DNA of 64,000 nt from a virus. The notes under the pieces are model-generated. The model did no database searches, was not told the DNA's origin, and worked only from the letters and a program-made list of their open reading frames with translations. The first letter of the stretch is position 1; every line of letters starts with the position of its first letter. Both the position numbers and the translations under genes were made by a program. Below, piece after piece: positions 23,065-32,015 of this stretch. The DNA lies in IMG/VR virus record IMGVR_UViG_3300042518_000285, positions 1-64,000 of that record; one strand, given 5' to 3'.

Positions 23065-24339
23065 ATGTTGTTTGGCACTACAGCTTTTTCACAAGCGCCT
23101 TTTTCCTCGGTAGTAGGCGGGAGTATATTTTTTGTCGCGGTATCGGAAGCGGTTAATTGTTCCGCTACAGAAGCTTGTGTCGGTATATTCCCAGCGGCAC
23201 TAGTTGATACAGTTCAGTTCTTAGATACGGTTGAAGATGATCGGTTTGTGTTTGCCGATATTGCAGACGCTGCAAATTTTAGTAGCGTAGTTTCTGTACA
23301 AACTGTATTTGATGGGCAGATCGACGAAGATACGCAATTTGACGCAGTTGTTTCAGCACTCCAAACAGCAGTATCTGCCGTATCAGAAGAAATTAATTTC
23401 AGTAGTACTGTAACCGATACCGTTAATTTGTTGGTATCAATAAGCGAGGCAATTGCTGCTACTGGTAGTAGTGTTGGGGCATTACTTGTAGTTCGTGCTG
23501 TTTCGGAAGAAGTACACGTCACTACTTCTTTGTTCGCTGTTGGTGGGGTTGTAACAGCAGACATACTAGAAGCGATTGACGCATACGATCTGAACATTAC
23601 GTCTAATGTCGCTATTAGCCTATTTGAAGATCGTATTGAGATGGCAAGCACGGTGGTGCCTCTGCTTACTGCGGTAGCAACAGCCGCCGAACAAATAAAT
23701 ACAAGTTCTACGGAAGCAGCTACAGCAGACATATTAAGAGCTGTAGCCGAAGCGATAAATGCTAGTTCGACAGAGGTAGCACAAGCTGATTTTGCAGTAG
23801 ATATTGATGAGGATGCGCAGTTTAACGATACGGTATCCGGTGCGCAGACCGCCTTTGGTGCACAGGATGAAACGGCTAATTTTGACAATACCCAGTCTGT
23901 TCAGGTGAGTTTTGTAGGGGCGCTACTTGAATCCTTAGCGGCAAGTGACGCACAATCTGTACAGACTAACTTCGTTACATTTATCAATGAATCGCTTTCG
24001 GTTAATGATCTGGAAGCAACTAATGTTGACTTTGTAGCAATACAGGCAGAAGTTGTTCGATTATTAAGTTCTGTAGCTTCTAGGACGGATTTTGTTGCTG
24101 CGGTTCAGGAGCAGATACGGGCGCTAGATACGCCACTTGCCCGCCTCTTATGGGAATTGATTAATGACGGACAAGTACCAAACTGGCAAAATATGGGTAG
24201 CAATACTTCCCCGAACTGGGGGGTAATTGGAACCGCTGCAAGCTCTGGATGGCAAGGAATAGATACAGATACTTCGCCGGGATGGGATGAAGTAAATACT
24301 AATATCTCCAATCCTTGGCAGTCTATAAATACGTCATGA
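23065..24339 (+). CDS. Repetitive virion protein built on 20-residue and 11-residue repeats
   Basis: 424 residues. From E28 to about 367 the chain is seventeen near-exact 20-residue repeats (consensus E-x-x-x-F/A-x-S/D-T-x-S-x-x-x-x-F-x-A-x-x). The C-terminus (about 373-423) is five copies of an 11-residue repeat with one Trp each (N/G-W-x-x-I/V-x-T-x-x-S-P/N). No catalytic motif. The first array suggests a beta-solenoid or fibrous shaft, the second a surface-binding tip. It lies just upstream of the tail-fibre gene, so a second fibre or fibre adaptor is likely. Confidence 0.7.
   Translation: MLFGTTAFSQAPFSSVVGGSIFFVAVSEAVNCSATEACVGIFPAALVDTVQFLDTVEDDRFVFADIADAANFSSVVSVQTVFDGQIDEDTQFDAVVSALQTAVSAVSEEINFSSTVTDTVNLLVSISEAIAATGSSVGALLVVRAVSEEVHVTTSLFAVGGVVTADILEAIDAYDLNITSNVAISLFEDRIEMASTVVPLLTAVATAAEQINTSSTEAATADILRAVAEAINASSTEVAQADFAVDIDEDAQFNDTVSGAQTAFGAQDETANFDNTQSVQVSFVGALLESLAASDAQSVQTNFVTFINESLSVNDLEATNVDFVAIQAEVVRLLSSVASRTDFVAAVQEQIRALDTPLARLLWELINDGQVPNWQNMGSNTSPNWGVIGTAASSGWQGIDTDTSPGWDEVNTNISNPWQSINTS
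23146..24165 (+). repeat. 60-bp (20-codon) tandem repeat array, about 17 units
   Basis: Units begin with E or D followed by a small/aliphatic pattern, for example EDAQFNDTVSGAQTAFGAQD and ETANFDNTQSVQVSFVGALL. Most units are exactly 20 residues; a few of 19 and 21 compensate each other. DNA identity between units is low, so the repeat is old and kept at protein level. Confidence 0.75.
24181..24333 (+). repeat. 33-bp (11-codon) Trp repeat array, five units
   Basis: Units NWQNMGSNTSP, NWGVIGTAASS, GWQGIDTDTSP, GWDEVNTNISN and a partial PWQSINTS at the C-terminus of the 424-residue protein. Spacing of Trp is exactly 11 residues throughout. Confidence 0.75.
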
Positions 24340-24346
24340 GGTAGGT

Positions 24347-27300
24347 ATGCCACTTGCAATACAAGACCGCGTAAGAGAGACCACTACCACTACAGGTACG
24401 GGCAATATTACGCTTGACGGTGCAGTGACTGGGTTCCAGCCATTTAGCACCGCGATGGCTATTAGCGACACGACCTACTACACAATCGCAGGGCAGGGCA
24501 CCAATGAATGGGAAGTTGGTATTGGTACTCTAAACGACCCAACTACACTTGTCCGCACCACAGTACTAGATACGTCAAACAATAACACCACCTTGGTGAA
24601 CTTCTCTGCGGGTGTTAAAGACGTATTTATAACCTACCCCGCCAAAAAAGCTGTGTCCAAAGACATGATGGGCGGAACTGCTGGGATGTTGTCGTGGAAC
24701 CCAGCCGGTGATGGTACGTTTACTCCGCGTTCTATAGCAACTAGTAATACTTCTGGCATCGGTATTTCGAGCAGTCTTAGCGTATCTAACCCCACGGGAG
24801 CGGCGGGAAACCCGACCATAAATAGTTCTATTACAAACACAGGTATCGTCCGCGCAAACAGTCGTGAACGAACCCGTCAACTCAGCATATGGCAAAAGCC
24901 GCAGTATTGGAATATTTACGGGGAGGCTTATGGTTACTCTCCGTGGACAAATGGAGGAACCACCAATAACGGGTCGTTGTTCTACCTGCAAAAGGGCGGC
25001 GGGTTCAATAATACAGACACCCCAGATAACTACTACTGGGATAGAAACGCCCTCACTAATGATTCAGCAAACTATTTATTTTGGACTGTAATTGGCTTCC
25101 CACGAGCCAGTATTGATAGAAATAATTTCTTACGTAACTACTATTACATTGGGGATCAAAACGGAGGTAGTGGGCGTTGGTATCAGCGTGAATTGTTGCA
25201 CGTGGCTGAAACTAATTGGCCTACCACAGCAAGGAGTATGCGCAGTAGTTCCGAACTTGTGTTGGGTATAAATTACGTTGACCCAACAGAAGATACTTTT
25301 GCAGACGGTAACTCGTATAACTACGCCGTTGCTTTTGCAGGAGACGCAAGCCAAAACCCTACGGGCACGCGAGTAACAGGGCAGTTTCTTATTAGTGGAA
25401 CGATAGGTACGCCGACGATCTTATCGTTGTCTGTTGTTTCAACGTCAGAGGTATACATACGTATCAACGGAGATAGATACCATATTTCATATTGGACAGC
25501 AGACGGCACGGTTTCTGGGACGATAACCGGTGGGGGGTACTCTGCTTCAGAAACTACACTTACTTTTGCTGGCACTACTACGCTCTACTACAATTACTGG
25601 GCTGAAGGTGACATCTCTTCTAAAACTTTTGTTCACGTATATAACAACAACACTGCTACTACATACTGGACATGGCAGTTAGGTGAAGACCGGGGCGGAA
25701 CAGTTTGGCGAGTTTATGCTTTATCTGCTAATAGGGCTTCCTTTGTGGGGGGCATCCCATTTGTTGATACAGGAAATGGTTATGCCATAGAATTCCCATC
25801 GGCAAGATTACAACGTGTCTTTTCTACAAAATCAATGGCATTGCCATTGACCACTGACTCAAAAGCCCGTGGATTTACTATCCAAGCAAGGTTTAGAGTA
25901 GATGACATTACCACTGCTAACCAGAACGTATTTTGGGTAGCAAGCAGTGCTGCGGCGGCTAACGGCATAAAAGTCATCGTCAACGAAGGCGGTGTAGATA
26001 GGCGGCTATCGGTCACACTTGCAACGACTGCCCCCGCCGCCATTGTCACTTCTCTTCGTGTCTGGCAATTTAACGACATAAATGAGTGGATTATTTTGAC
26101 TTGGGTTTGGAACCCATTAGATACGGCATTCCCCGGCAGGTTGTATTGCAACGGCGTGATGTGCTTTAAAACAGCAAGCAACCCATTTAGTGCTGCTACG
26201 GCGTGGTGGAACGTAGGTTCTACGGTTAACGCAACTGCGAATGGTTTTACCGGGTATTTTGCGTATTTGACGTTTGTTCCAGAAGTATGGGGCGCATACG
26301 TGCCGCAGGGTACTTGCCTTATTGATGTAGATCCGGGAGACCCCGCATGGACAAACGCTGGTAATAACTCCGGGCAAGATGTCACTTTTTCATCTAGAAA
26401 CAACTTTGGGTTCAGGGGCTATCTCCGTGGGTCAAGTTGGGGTATTGGCGCAAATATAAGAAACGACTTTAGTTATTATTTTGATGGCCCAGTTGTAGGT
26501 AGTGCGGCGGAAAGTTTTACGCTCACAGGAGATTCGGTAAGCGGGTCTTCTACGATCACGTTCAGTAAAACAACTAGCGGTTTCAATAGGAACCCCGGAT
26601 ACTTTTTAATAACAGGAACCGGCATACCAACGACAACTAACGTCTACACAACATACATATATTTTGGTCAAAAGACGTTTGATTTAACTGACAGAGCCGG
26701 TTTTGTTAATGCTACGGCTACGGCAAACGGTACGACATTTACGTTTGTGCGGGTTAACTCATATACGTCATACTTACAAATGCCCGGTAATGCGATTAAC
26801 GTCGCTAAGTCAAACAACGTATCAGGTGTCTTTACAAACGAACTTGCTGGGATTAACGCATCTACAGAGACAACTACCTGCGCGTTCCCAACTATTACCT
26901 TCACTGCTGCGGCAGACGCTGGGATTAATACTTACTACACCACACAGAATAGTGCGGGTAACAACACGGCTGTAAGAAATTTACAGAATGCGTTGGCTAT
27001 TGGTAAAGTGTATACAGCATCTGGCAGTGGTTTGACTGCTACTAGCGCCACCATAGATAACGCAAGAATTGTTGCTGTTTATTGGGATTATTTTGGAACA
27101 GGGTTGCACCTTATAGACATGAGTCGCAATAGAAATGCGGCAGTTGTTGCAAGCTCAACGATTACTTGCCGTTTTGTTCCCAACCCCTCCTGCACGTTCT
27201 ATGACTTCGAGTTGCTTGGTGGGGATAGCGCCATGACTACCGACCAATCGGTAGAACTATATGGATATTCCCCTGATGCAGCTTGGTTCTCTTCCTCATT

Positions 27301-27673
27301 AGGGGATCAAGGAGGAACAGGGAACGCTAAAGCAATGATGGCAAGAGCGGGCATCGGTCAATGGCGCTTTATCCGTATTGCCCCACCCGGTTGTATCTAT
27401 GATTCAGGAGTATTTAGAGCAACCGCTGCAACCTTTACTAGAAGAATGTACCTTGGCTATAGCTGTATTGGGTACCTCATTACTTACGGTACAACAGGCG
27501 ACTTTAACTTGTCTACGGTAAACCCTGTTGTATCTACCATAGCGTGGGCAGCGTCGAACGGTATGAACTCTGACGGCATAAGTTTGACGGTGACGGCGGG
27601 TACTGTTTACCGGGTAATTATTCTTCCGTTTAATCCGACTTTGGTAGGCGATTTTTACAATGGACAGTTTTAA
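24347..27673 (+). CDS. Tail fibre protein, 1108 residues, with LamG-like domain
   Basis: The N-terminal 120 residues (DRVRETTTTTGTGNITLDGA...TNEWEVGIGTL...TTVLDTSNN...VFITYPAKKAV) form a widespread virion-attachment domain of fibres. The middle (about 500-650) is a concanavalin/LamG-type beta sandwich (SKARGFTIQARFRVDD...GRLYCNGVMCFKT). The rest is Thr/Asn/Gly/Tyr-rich beta structure with a repeated GTGIPTTTNVYTTYIYFG-type segment. It likely binds host-surface glycan. It overlaps the next gene by 14 bases. Confidence 0.8.
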   Translation: MPLAIQDRVRETTTTTGTGNITLDGAVTGFQPFSTAMAISDTTYYTIAGQGTNEWEVGIGTLNDPTTLVRTTVLDTSNNNTTLVNFSAGVKDVFITYPAKKAVSKDMMGGTAGMLSWNPAGDGTFTPRSIATSNTSGIGISSSLSVSNPTGAAGNPTINSSITNTGIVRANSRERTRQLSIWQKPQYWNIYGEAYGYSPWTNGGTTNNGSLFYLQKGGGFNNTDTPDNYYWDRNALTNDSANYLFWTVIGFPRASIDRNNFLRNYYYIGDQNGGSGRWYQRELLHVAETNWPTTARSMRSSSELVLGINYVDPTEDTFADGNSYNYAVAFAGDASQNPTGTRVTGQFLISGTIGTPTILSLSVVSTSEVYIRINGDRYHISYWTADGTVSGTITGGGYSASETTLTFAGTTTLYYNYWAEGDISSKTFVHVYNNNTATTYWTWQLGEDRGGTVWRVYALSANRASFVGGIPFVDTGNGYAIEFPSARLQRVFSTKSMALPLTTDSKARGFTIQARFRVDDITTANQNVFWVASSAAAANGIKVIVNEGGVDRRLSVTLATTAPAAIVTSLRVWQFNDINEWIILTWVWNPLDTAFPGRLYCNGVMCFKTASNPFSAATAWWNVGSTVNATANGFTGYFAYLTFVPEVWGAYVPQGTCLIDVDPGDPAWTNAGNNSGQDVTFSSRNNFGFRGYLRGSSWGIGANIRNDFSYYFDGPVVGSAAESFTLTGDSVSGSSTITFSKTTSGFNRNPGYFLITGTGIPTTTNVYTTYIYFGQKTFDLTDRAGFVNATATANGTTFTFVRVNSYTSYLQMPGNAINVAKSNNVSGVFTNELAGINASTETTTCAFPTITFTAAADAGINTYYTTQNSAGNNTAVRNLQNALAIGKVYTASGSGLTATSATIDNARIVAVYWDYFGTGLHLIDMSRNRNAAVVASSTITCRFVPNPSCTFYDFELLGGDSAMTTDQSVELYGYSPDAAWFSSSLGDQGGTGNAKAMMARAGIGQWRFIRIAPPGCIYDSGVFRATAATFTRRMYLGYSCIGYLITYGTTGDFNLSTVNPVVSTIAWAASNGMNSDGISLTVTAGTVYRVIILPFNPTLVGDFYNGQF

Positions 27674-28070
27674 TACAATAATTGTAAACACCCCAACTTA
27701 TGTTAGCCACGATGATCTTGGCTTCATCTACTCTGGCGATAAGCTTCATCGGGATGACTATGACGTTACGTCTAAAATGCACCCATTCGATGGGAATTCT
27801 TATCGTTATGTCCCGGAGACAGAGAGTTGGGAGTTGAATCTCGATAGCGTGTGGGTAAAAGTCAGAGAAGAGCGTAACAAGAAGATTGACGCGTTTCGGT
27901 GGAAAGTAGACCGCCAGCGGGATTTGATTGATCTTGGTTTGGCAGAAGCAGCCACTCTAACGCCGTTGTTGCAGTATGTACAGGCTTTGCGGGATATTCC
28001 GCAGACATTTACTGACCCGTTTGCCGTAGTGTTTCCGGATGAGCCGGACTATCTAAGTAATGAGGATTAA
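27660..28070 (+). CDS. Fibre-assembly chaperone-like protein, 136 residues
   Basis: The C-terminal half ([21 protein letters not shown]...[19 protein letters not shown]) resembles phage tail/fibre assembly chaperone proteins, with a VRxERN opening and a YxxALRDIPQ ending. The N-terminal half contains [18 protein letters not shown]. The position directly after the fibre gene fits. A structural role is the alternative. Confidence 0.6.
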   Translation: MDSFNTIIVNTPTYVSHDDLGFIYSGDKLHRDDYDVTSKMHPFDGNSYRYVPETESWELNLDSVWVKVREERNKKIDAFRWKVDRQRDLIDLGLAEAATLTPLLQYVQALRDIPQTFTDPFAVVFPDEPDYLSNED

Positions 28071-28072
28071 TC

Positions 28073-29089
28073 ATGCCAACTACATACAACAATAGTTTGC
28101 GAATTGCGGAGATCGGTACTGGCGAACAGGCGGGTGTATGGGGCAATACGACCAACTACAACCTAGCTACGCTTATTACTGAAGCGATTACTGGCGTTCT
28201 AGAAATTCCGATAACGACAAGTACAGCGCCAAGCGACAAGCAGGCTTTGCAGGCATTGGAAGGTTTGACGGATGAATCTCGTCAAGCGGTGCTGCTTTTG
28301 ACAGGTTCGCCTCCCGCAGCATTTACGTTATTGCCGCCTCCGACGAATAAAACCTACATCATAAAAAACAGTACCACTAGAACCGCCACCATAAGTGTGT
28401 CGGATGGTCTAAATTCCACCACCGCAAGTGGGGGAACAACCGTAGCAATTCCTACCGGCAAGACCATAGCGGTTTACTGCTATTACGACGGTACCGTATG
28501 GGATGCAGCAGCAGGAACAGATCATGTAGTTGGCAACCTCTCCGTTACCGGCGACGGTACGTATGGAGGTACAGGAAGTTTAGGTGTTCCTACAGGAAGT
28601 ACGCCACAACGTGCTGGTACAGGTATTCGCTACAACACGACGCTCGGTCAGTACGAAGGCTATGACATAAACACAAGTGTGTGGAGCGGTATTGGCGGCG
28701 GTGCAACTGGCGGGGCTAACAACCAGATATTTTATGAGAACGGGCAGGAGATAACAGCAAGTTACGCCATCCCATCTGGTAAAAACGCAATGTGTACCGG
28801 ACCAGTTACTGTGATCCCTCTTGAGTTTGATGCCACAATTACTGATGGCGGTTCAGGTGCGGGAACCATATTAAACGTAAGCAGTGTTGCTAGTGGCGTT
28901 CTTTATATTGGCGCTGTTATAACTGGTAGTGGTGTATCCCCCGGTACAACAATTACGGCGTTTGGTACAGGTACTGGAGGTACTGGCACTTATACGGTTA
29001 GCATTTCTCAAGGACCTATAGGTACTACCACCATGTCACAGGACATCACCGTCACCGTGCCTAATGGCTCCCGTTGGGTTATTTTGTAA
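28073..29089 (+). CDS. Tail fibre/spike-type protein, 338 residues
   Basis: Begins [26 protein letters not shown] (a recognised fibre start pattern, with [10 protein letters not shown]). It continues with a beta body and ends in a module [19 protein letters not shown] then [12 protein letters not shown] (about 279-325). The same module is found in the tail nozzle protein (34960-35200). One of several adhesin-like genes in series. Confidence 0.72.
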   Translation: MPTTYNNSLRIAEIGTGEQAGVWGNTTNYNLATLITEAITGVLEIPITTSTAPSDKQALQALEGLTDESRQAVLLLTGSPPAAFTLLPPPTNKTYIIKNSTTRTATISVSDGLNSTTASGGTTVAIPTGKTIAVYCYYDGTVWDAAAGTDHVVGNLSVTGDGTYGGTGSLGVPTGSTPQRAGTGIRYNTTLGQYEGYDINTSVWSGIGGGATGGANNQIFYENGQEITASYAIPSGKNAMCTGPVTVIPLEFDATITDGGSGAGTILNVSSVASGVLYIGAVITGSGVSPGTTITAFGTGTGGTGTYTVSISQGPIGTTTMSQDITVTVPNGSRWVIL

Positions 29090-29098
29090 GAGGCGAAC

Positions 29099-29749
29099 AT
29101 GGCTACTACGATTAAAGCAGGTAATACGACAGGTGGCACTTCGGTTGCTAGTGACGGTACCGGTATATTGGAGTTGAAAACAGGCTCTGGCTCTGGCACT
29201 ACCGCGCTAACTTTAGATGCCTCACAAAACGCAACATTTGCGGGGAACATTACTTCTTCCACTGGGGGAATATATCCGATTGTGTCGGGTACAGCGGTTA
29301 CGCTGACTGACCAGACTGCACCTGAATTTACAGGCATACCGTCGTGGGTGAAGCGGATTACGGTAATCTTTAACCTTGTAAATACTAGCGGTAGCAGTGT
29401 GCCTTTAATCCAACTTGGAACATCAAGTTCGTACGTAACTTCTGGATATTCGACCGCAGCAACACGGCTTCAAGATTCCTCAGCGGTATCAGTTGGCGCG
29501 TCAACAAGCGGGTTTCACATAAACTCAATATCGTCGTCAAATGCTCTCTCTGGGAATATGGTAATTACCAATATTTCAGGAAACGTATGGGTAGCGCAAG
29601 GATCATTCGCAAGCACGCTATCAGGTAACTTTGTGTTTACTTCTGCCGGTCGTGTTGATCTTTTTAGCGCCGCACTTACGCGACTACGTCTTTACATCGA
29701 TGGCACACAGTTTTTCGATAACGGTAGTTTTAACATCTTGTACGAATAA
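29099..29749 (+). CDS. Receptor-binding tip protein A (GIPxWV...NILYE family)
   Basis: 216 residues. The N-terminal 75 residues are Gly/Thr-rich and shared in style with the next gene. The C-terminal domain (about 80-216) runs from FTGIPSWVKRITVIFN to GSFNILYE, a tip domain very common in aquatic phage and prophage adhesins. Its paralogue lies at 30661-31161. Probably contacts the host surface. Confidence 0.75.
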   Translation: MATTIKAGNTTGGTSVASDGTGILELKTGSGSGTTALTLDASQNATFAGNITSSTGGIYPIVSGTAVTLTDQTAPEFTGIPSWVKRITVIFNLVNTSGSSVPLIQLGTSSSYVTSGYSTAATRLQDSSAVSVGASTSGFHINSISSSNALSGNMVITNISGNVWVAQGSFASTLSGNFVFTSAGRVDLFSAALTRLRLYIDGTQFFDNGSFNILYE

Positions 29750-29762
29750 CACGGAGGCGTAA

Positions 29763-30650
29763 ATGTCAACAGGATTAAAAGCAAACGACGACGGTTCCGC
29801 AGCAATTCAAGTTGGTGGATCTGACTATTTGACGGTTACGTCAGGAGGCGCTGCGACTTTTGTTACCAGCCCAACCACGATGCCATCAGTTACGTTGCAT
29901 CCGTCTGGCAGTGCTGCAACACCTTCAATTAGTTTTGTTGGGGATACAGATACCGGTATTTATCGCCCCTATAGTAATGCCGTCGCGCTTACTGCCGCAG
30001 GGTCAGAGGTTGCGGTATTTAATTCTTTTGGTAATGTTGCTTTTGACGCGGGTTACGGTTCAGTTACTGATGTTTATGGTTGCCGCGCATGGGTAAATTT
30101 TAATAGTCAGGCTGCGGTCACTAGCGCTGATGTCGCTTCAAGTTATTCTCAATTTGGTACGACTGTTACTGTTAATACATCCCCTGTTGGTCACTCGCTT
30201 AAAGTGGGGGATATAGCTTATAACGACATAACTTCTGGAACAGCCCTTGATGGTTCGTATGTTGTTGCCACCGTAACTGATGGGTTCGAGTTTACGTACA
30301 CAGCTAGTACTTCACTGACAACTAGTGGTACTTGTGTTTTAAAGCGCTGCCGTATCGATGGGAGTGGAAACGTAGCTACCGTATCTCGAATTAACGGAAC
30401 TGCGGCTGGCGTTGGGGGTATATCGCCGGGAATATTCGGAATAAACTTTGCGACCCCTATGCCCGATGTTAACTATTCTATGTCCGGGGTAATAAAATAC
30501 ATCTCTGATAATACATTTACTGGGAATATATATTTGAGCATAGCACGGGCTGCTAACAACCCAAGAGTTAATTACGTGATTGTGGTATGTGCTGGTACTG
30601 ACGGTACTCGCTACGATTGTGAAATCGTAACCGCACAATTCATTCGTTAA
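29763..30650 (+). CDS. Receptor-binding tip protein B (RAWVNF...MPDVNY family) with inserted beta domain
   Basis: 295 residues. A fibre linker segment (SISFVGDTDTGIYRP) precedes a tip domain starting CRAWVNFN and ending FATPMPDVNYSMSG...EIVTAQFIR. Between these parts, residues about 120-195 contain an HSLKVGDIAYNDI...FTYTASTSLTTSGTCVLKR module, the beta domain also found at 15929-16913 and 33929-36304. The module thus appears inserted into the usual tip domain. Confidence 0.72.
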   Translation: MSTGLKANDDGSAAIQVGGSDYLTVTSGGAATFVTSPTTMPSVTLHPSGSAATPSISFVGDTDTGIYRPYSNAVALTAAGSEVAVFNSFGNVAFDAGYGSVTDVYGCRAWVNFNSQAAVTSADVASSYSQFGTTVTVNTSPVGHSLKVGDIAYNDITSGTALDGSYVVATVTDGFEFTYTASTSLTTSGTCVLKRCRIDGSGNVATVSRINGTAAGVGGISPGIFGINFATPMPDVNYSMSGVIKYISDNTFTGNIYLSIARAANNPRVNYVIVVCAGTDGTRYDCEIVTAQFIR

Positions 30651-30660
30651 GGAGCCTATT

Positions 30661-31161
30661 ATGTCTGTAATCATAAATGGCAATGCAGGTGTCACGACAT
30701 CATCAGGTGCTGTGTATAACAGCTTGCAAAGAGACACAGTTAAGACAGCCACTGGTACGGCGGTTGACTTCACAGGAATTCCGCCGTGGGTTCGCCGGAT
30801 TACGGTGATGTTTAATGGTGTTTCTTTGAGTGGAACTAACGACATACTTGTGCAAATTGGTGACGTTGACGGTATTGAAGACACAGGTTATGTGTCAGGG
30901 TCAGGATCAGCCGTAAACAGCACCGCTGGGTTTGTAATCCGCGTGGGAAATTCCCTTCGTCTTGTCTACGGAATTATGCAAATTTGCAACCTAACCGGAA
31001 ATAATTGGGTTTCTATGCACTCAATAAACGCTGGCACAACAGCGGATTTTGCTGGCGGCGGTGGCAAAACTTTATCGGGCACCCTTACCCAAGTTCGTAT
31101 CACTAGAACTAGCACGAACTCCTTCGACAATTTTGGAACAATCAACATCCTGTACGAGTAA
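30661..31161 (+). CDS. Receptor-binding tip protein C (GIPxWV...NILYE family)
   Basis: 166 residues with almost no linker. The domain FTGIPPWVRRITVMFNGVS...FDNFGTINILYE is a paralogue of that at 29099-29749, but the middle, presumably the ligand-binding part, has diverged. GAG-type ribosome site. Followed in the same frame, after TAA AAA, by the ATT-started gene at 31165. Confidence 0.75.
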   Translation: MSVIINGNAGVTTSSGAVYNSLQRDTVKTATGTAVDFTGIPPWVRRITVMFNGVSLSGTNDILVQIGDVDGIEDTGYVSGSGSAVNSTAGFVIRVGNSLRLVYGIMQICNLTGNNWVSMHSINAGTTADFAGGGGKTLSGTLTQVRITRTSTNSFDNFGTINILYE

Positions 31162-31164
31162 AAA

Positions 31165-31851
31165 ATTGACCCGCTAACTCTACTCGCCGCTGCAAATGCT
31201 GCTGTTGCAGCGGTCAAGGCTGGATGCAAGCTTTACAAGGACATCAAAGGCGCAGCGGGGGAAGTTGGCGACGTACTGAAAGATTTGAAGGAGCAGTACA
31301 ACAAGATAGTAGACCCGACACCTGCACAAAAAGCACAGTACAACGCGGAAGTGCAGCGGGTGCAGGAGATAGCCAAAGCTGACCCGAACGACGTATTTAC
31401 CGACATCGGCAATCAGTTAGGCGTGTTGATGGATGCGCATGACGAGATCAGCAAGCTATTCTTGAAGGAGCAGATCGAAGCCAAGCAAGTCTATAAAGGT
31501 GAAGAGAGTATAGGTAAGCGGGCGTTGCGGCGGATACTGATCAACTCAAGGCTGGATGCAATATGGGCAGAGGTCAGAGAAACGATGGTGTACAAAGCCC
31601 CGCCGGAGTTGGGTGCATTGTGGGGTAAGTTTGATGAGATGCGGCAGAAGATTGTTGCCGAACAGGAGGTAGCCCACGCAGAGGAACTTAGACTGGCTCA
31701 GATAGCATCATGGCGACGCAAAAGAAGAATAGCGGAAATCAAGTCAAAGGTGGCATGGGTTTCGGCAGTGGTGTTCGTAGTTATATGGGCGGTGGGAATA
31801 ATGTGGCTGACGACAAGAAGCGCGATACAGAGGATGTCCCTTGGTCATTGA
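31165..31851 (+). CDS. Membrane-anchored helical protein, apparent ATT start
   Basis: 228 residues if it starts at ATT 31165. The frame from there reads (M)DPLTLLAAANAAVAAVKAGC then KLYKDIKGAAGEVGDVL, coding-like and matching the usual N-terminus (MDPxTLL...KAGCxLYKDIKG) of this phage family. No ATG, GTG or TTG lies in frame until TTG 31285, which would cut off that conserved part. The body is a long helical region, and the C-terminus has a transmembrane segment (VAWVSAVVFVVIWAVGIMWL, about 203-222). First gene of the lysis region. Role unknown; possibly a virion or lysis-associated membrane protein. Confidence 0.65.
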   Translation: MDPLTLLAAANAAVAAVKAGCKLYKDIKGAAGEVGDVLKDLKEQYNKIVDPTPAQKAQYNAEVQRVQEIAKADPNDVFTDIGNQLGVLMDAHDEISKLFLKEQIEAKQVYKGEESIGKRALRRILINSRLDAIWAEVRETMVYKAPPELGALWGKFDEMRQKIVAEQEVAHAEELRLAQIASWRRKRRIAEIKSKVAWVSAVVFVVIWAVGIMWLTTRSAIQRMSLGH

Positions 31852-32015
31852 TTGTTGTAGTAATGGCAGTGCTGCTGATGTTTTTTATTGTCATGCCAAT
31901 ACTGGCATTTATGTATTACGACATGTATTACGCGACACAGGCGGCGGTGCATGAGGTGAGGAAGATGCGGGAACTGCGCAAAGAAATACAGCTTGAAAGG
32001 ATGTACGACAGATGA
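31710..32015 (+). CDS. Single-span membrane protein, 101 residues
   Basis: Overlaps the previous gene by 142 bp in another frame. A basic Gly-rich N-terminus (QVKGGMGFGSGVRSYMGGG) is followed by a transmembrane helix (SLIVVVMAVLLMFFIVMPILAFMYY, about 46-70) and a charged helical tail ending RKEIQLERMYD. ATGA overlap with the endolysin gene. Candidate holin or antiholin by position and size; no family signature seen. Confidence 0.65.
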   Translation: MATQKKNSGNQVKGGMGFGSGVRSYMGGGNNVADDKKRDTEDVPWSLIVVVMAVLLMFFIVMPILAFMYYDMYYATQAAVHEVRKMRELRKEIQLERMYDR

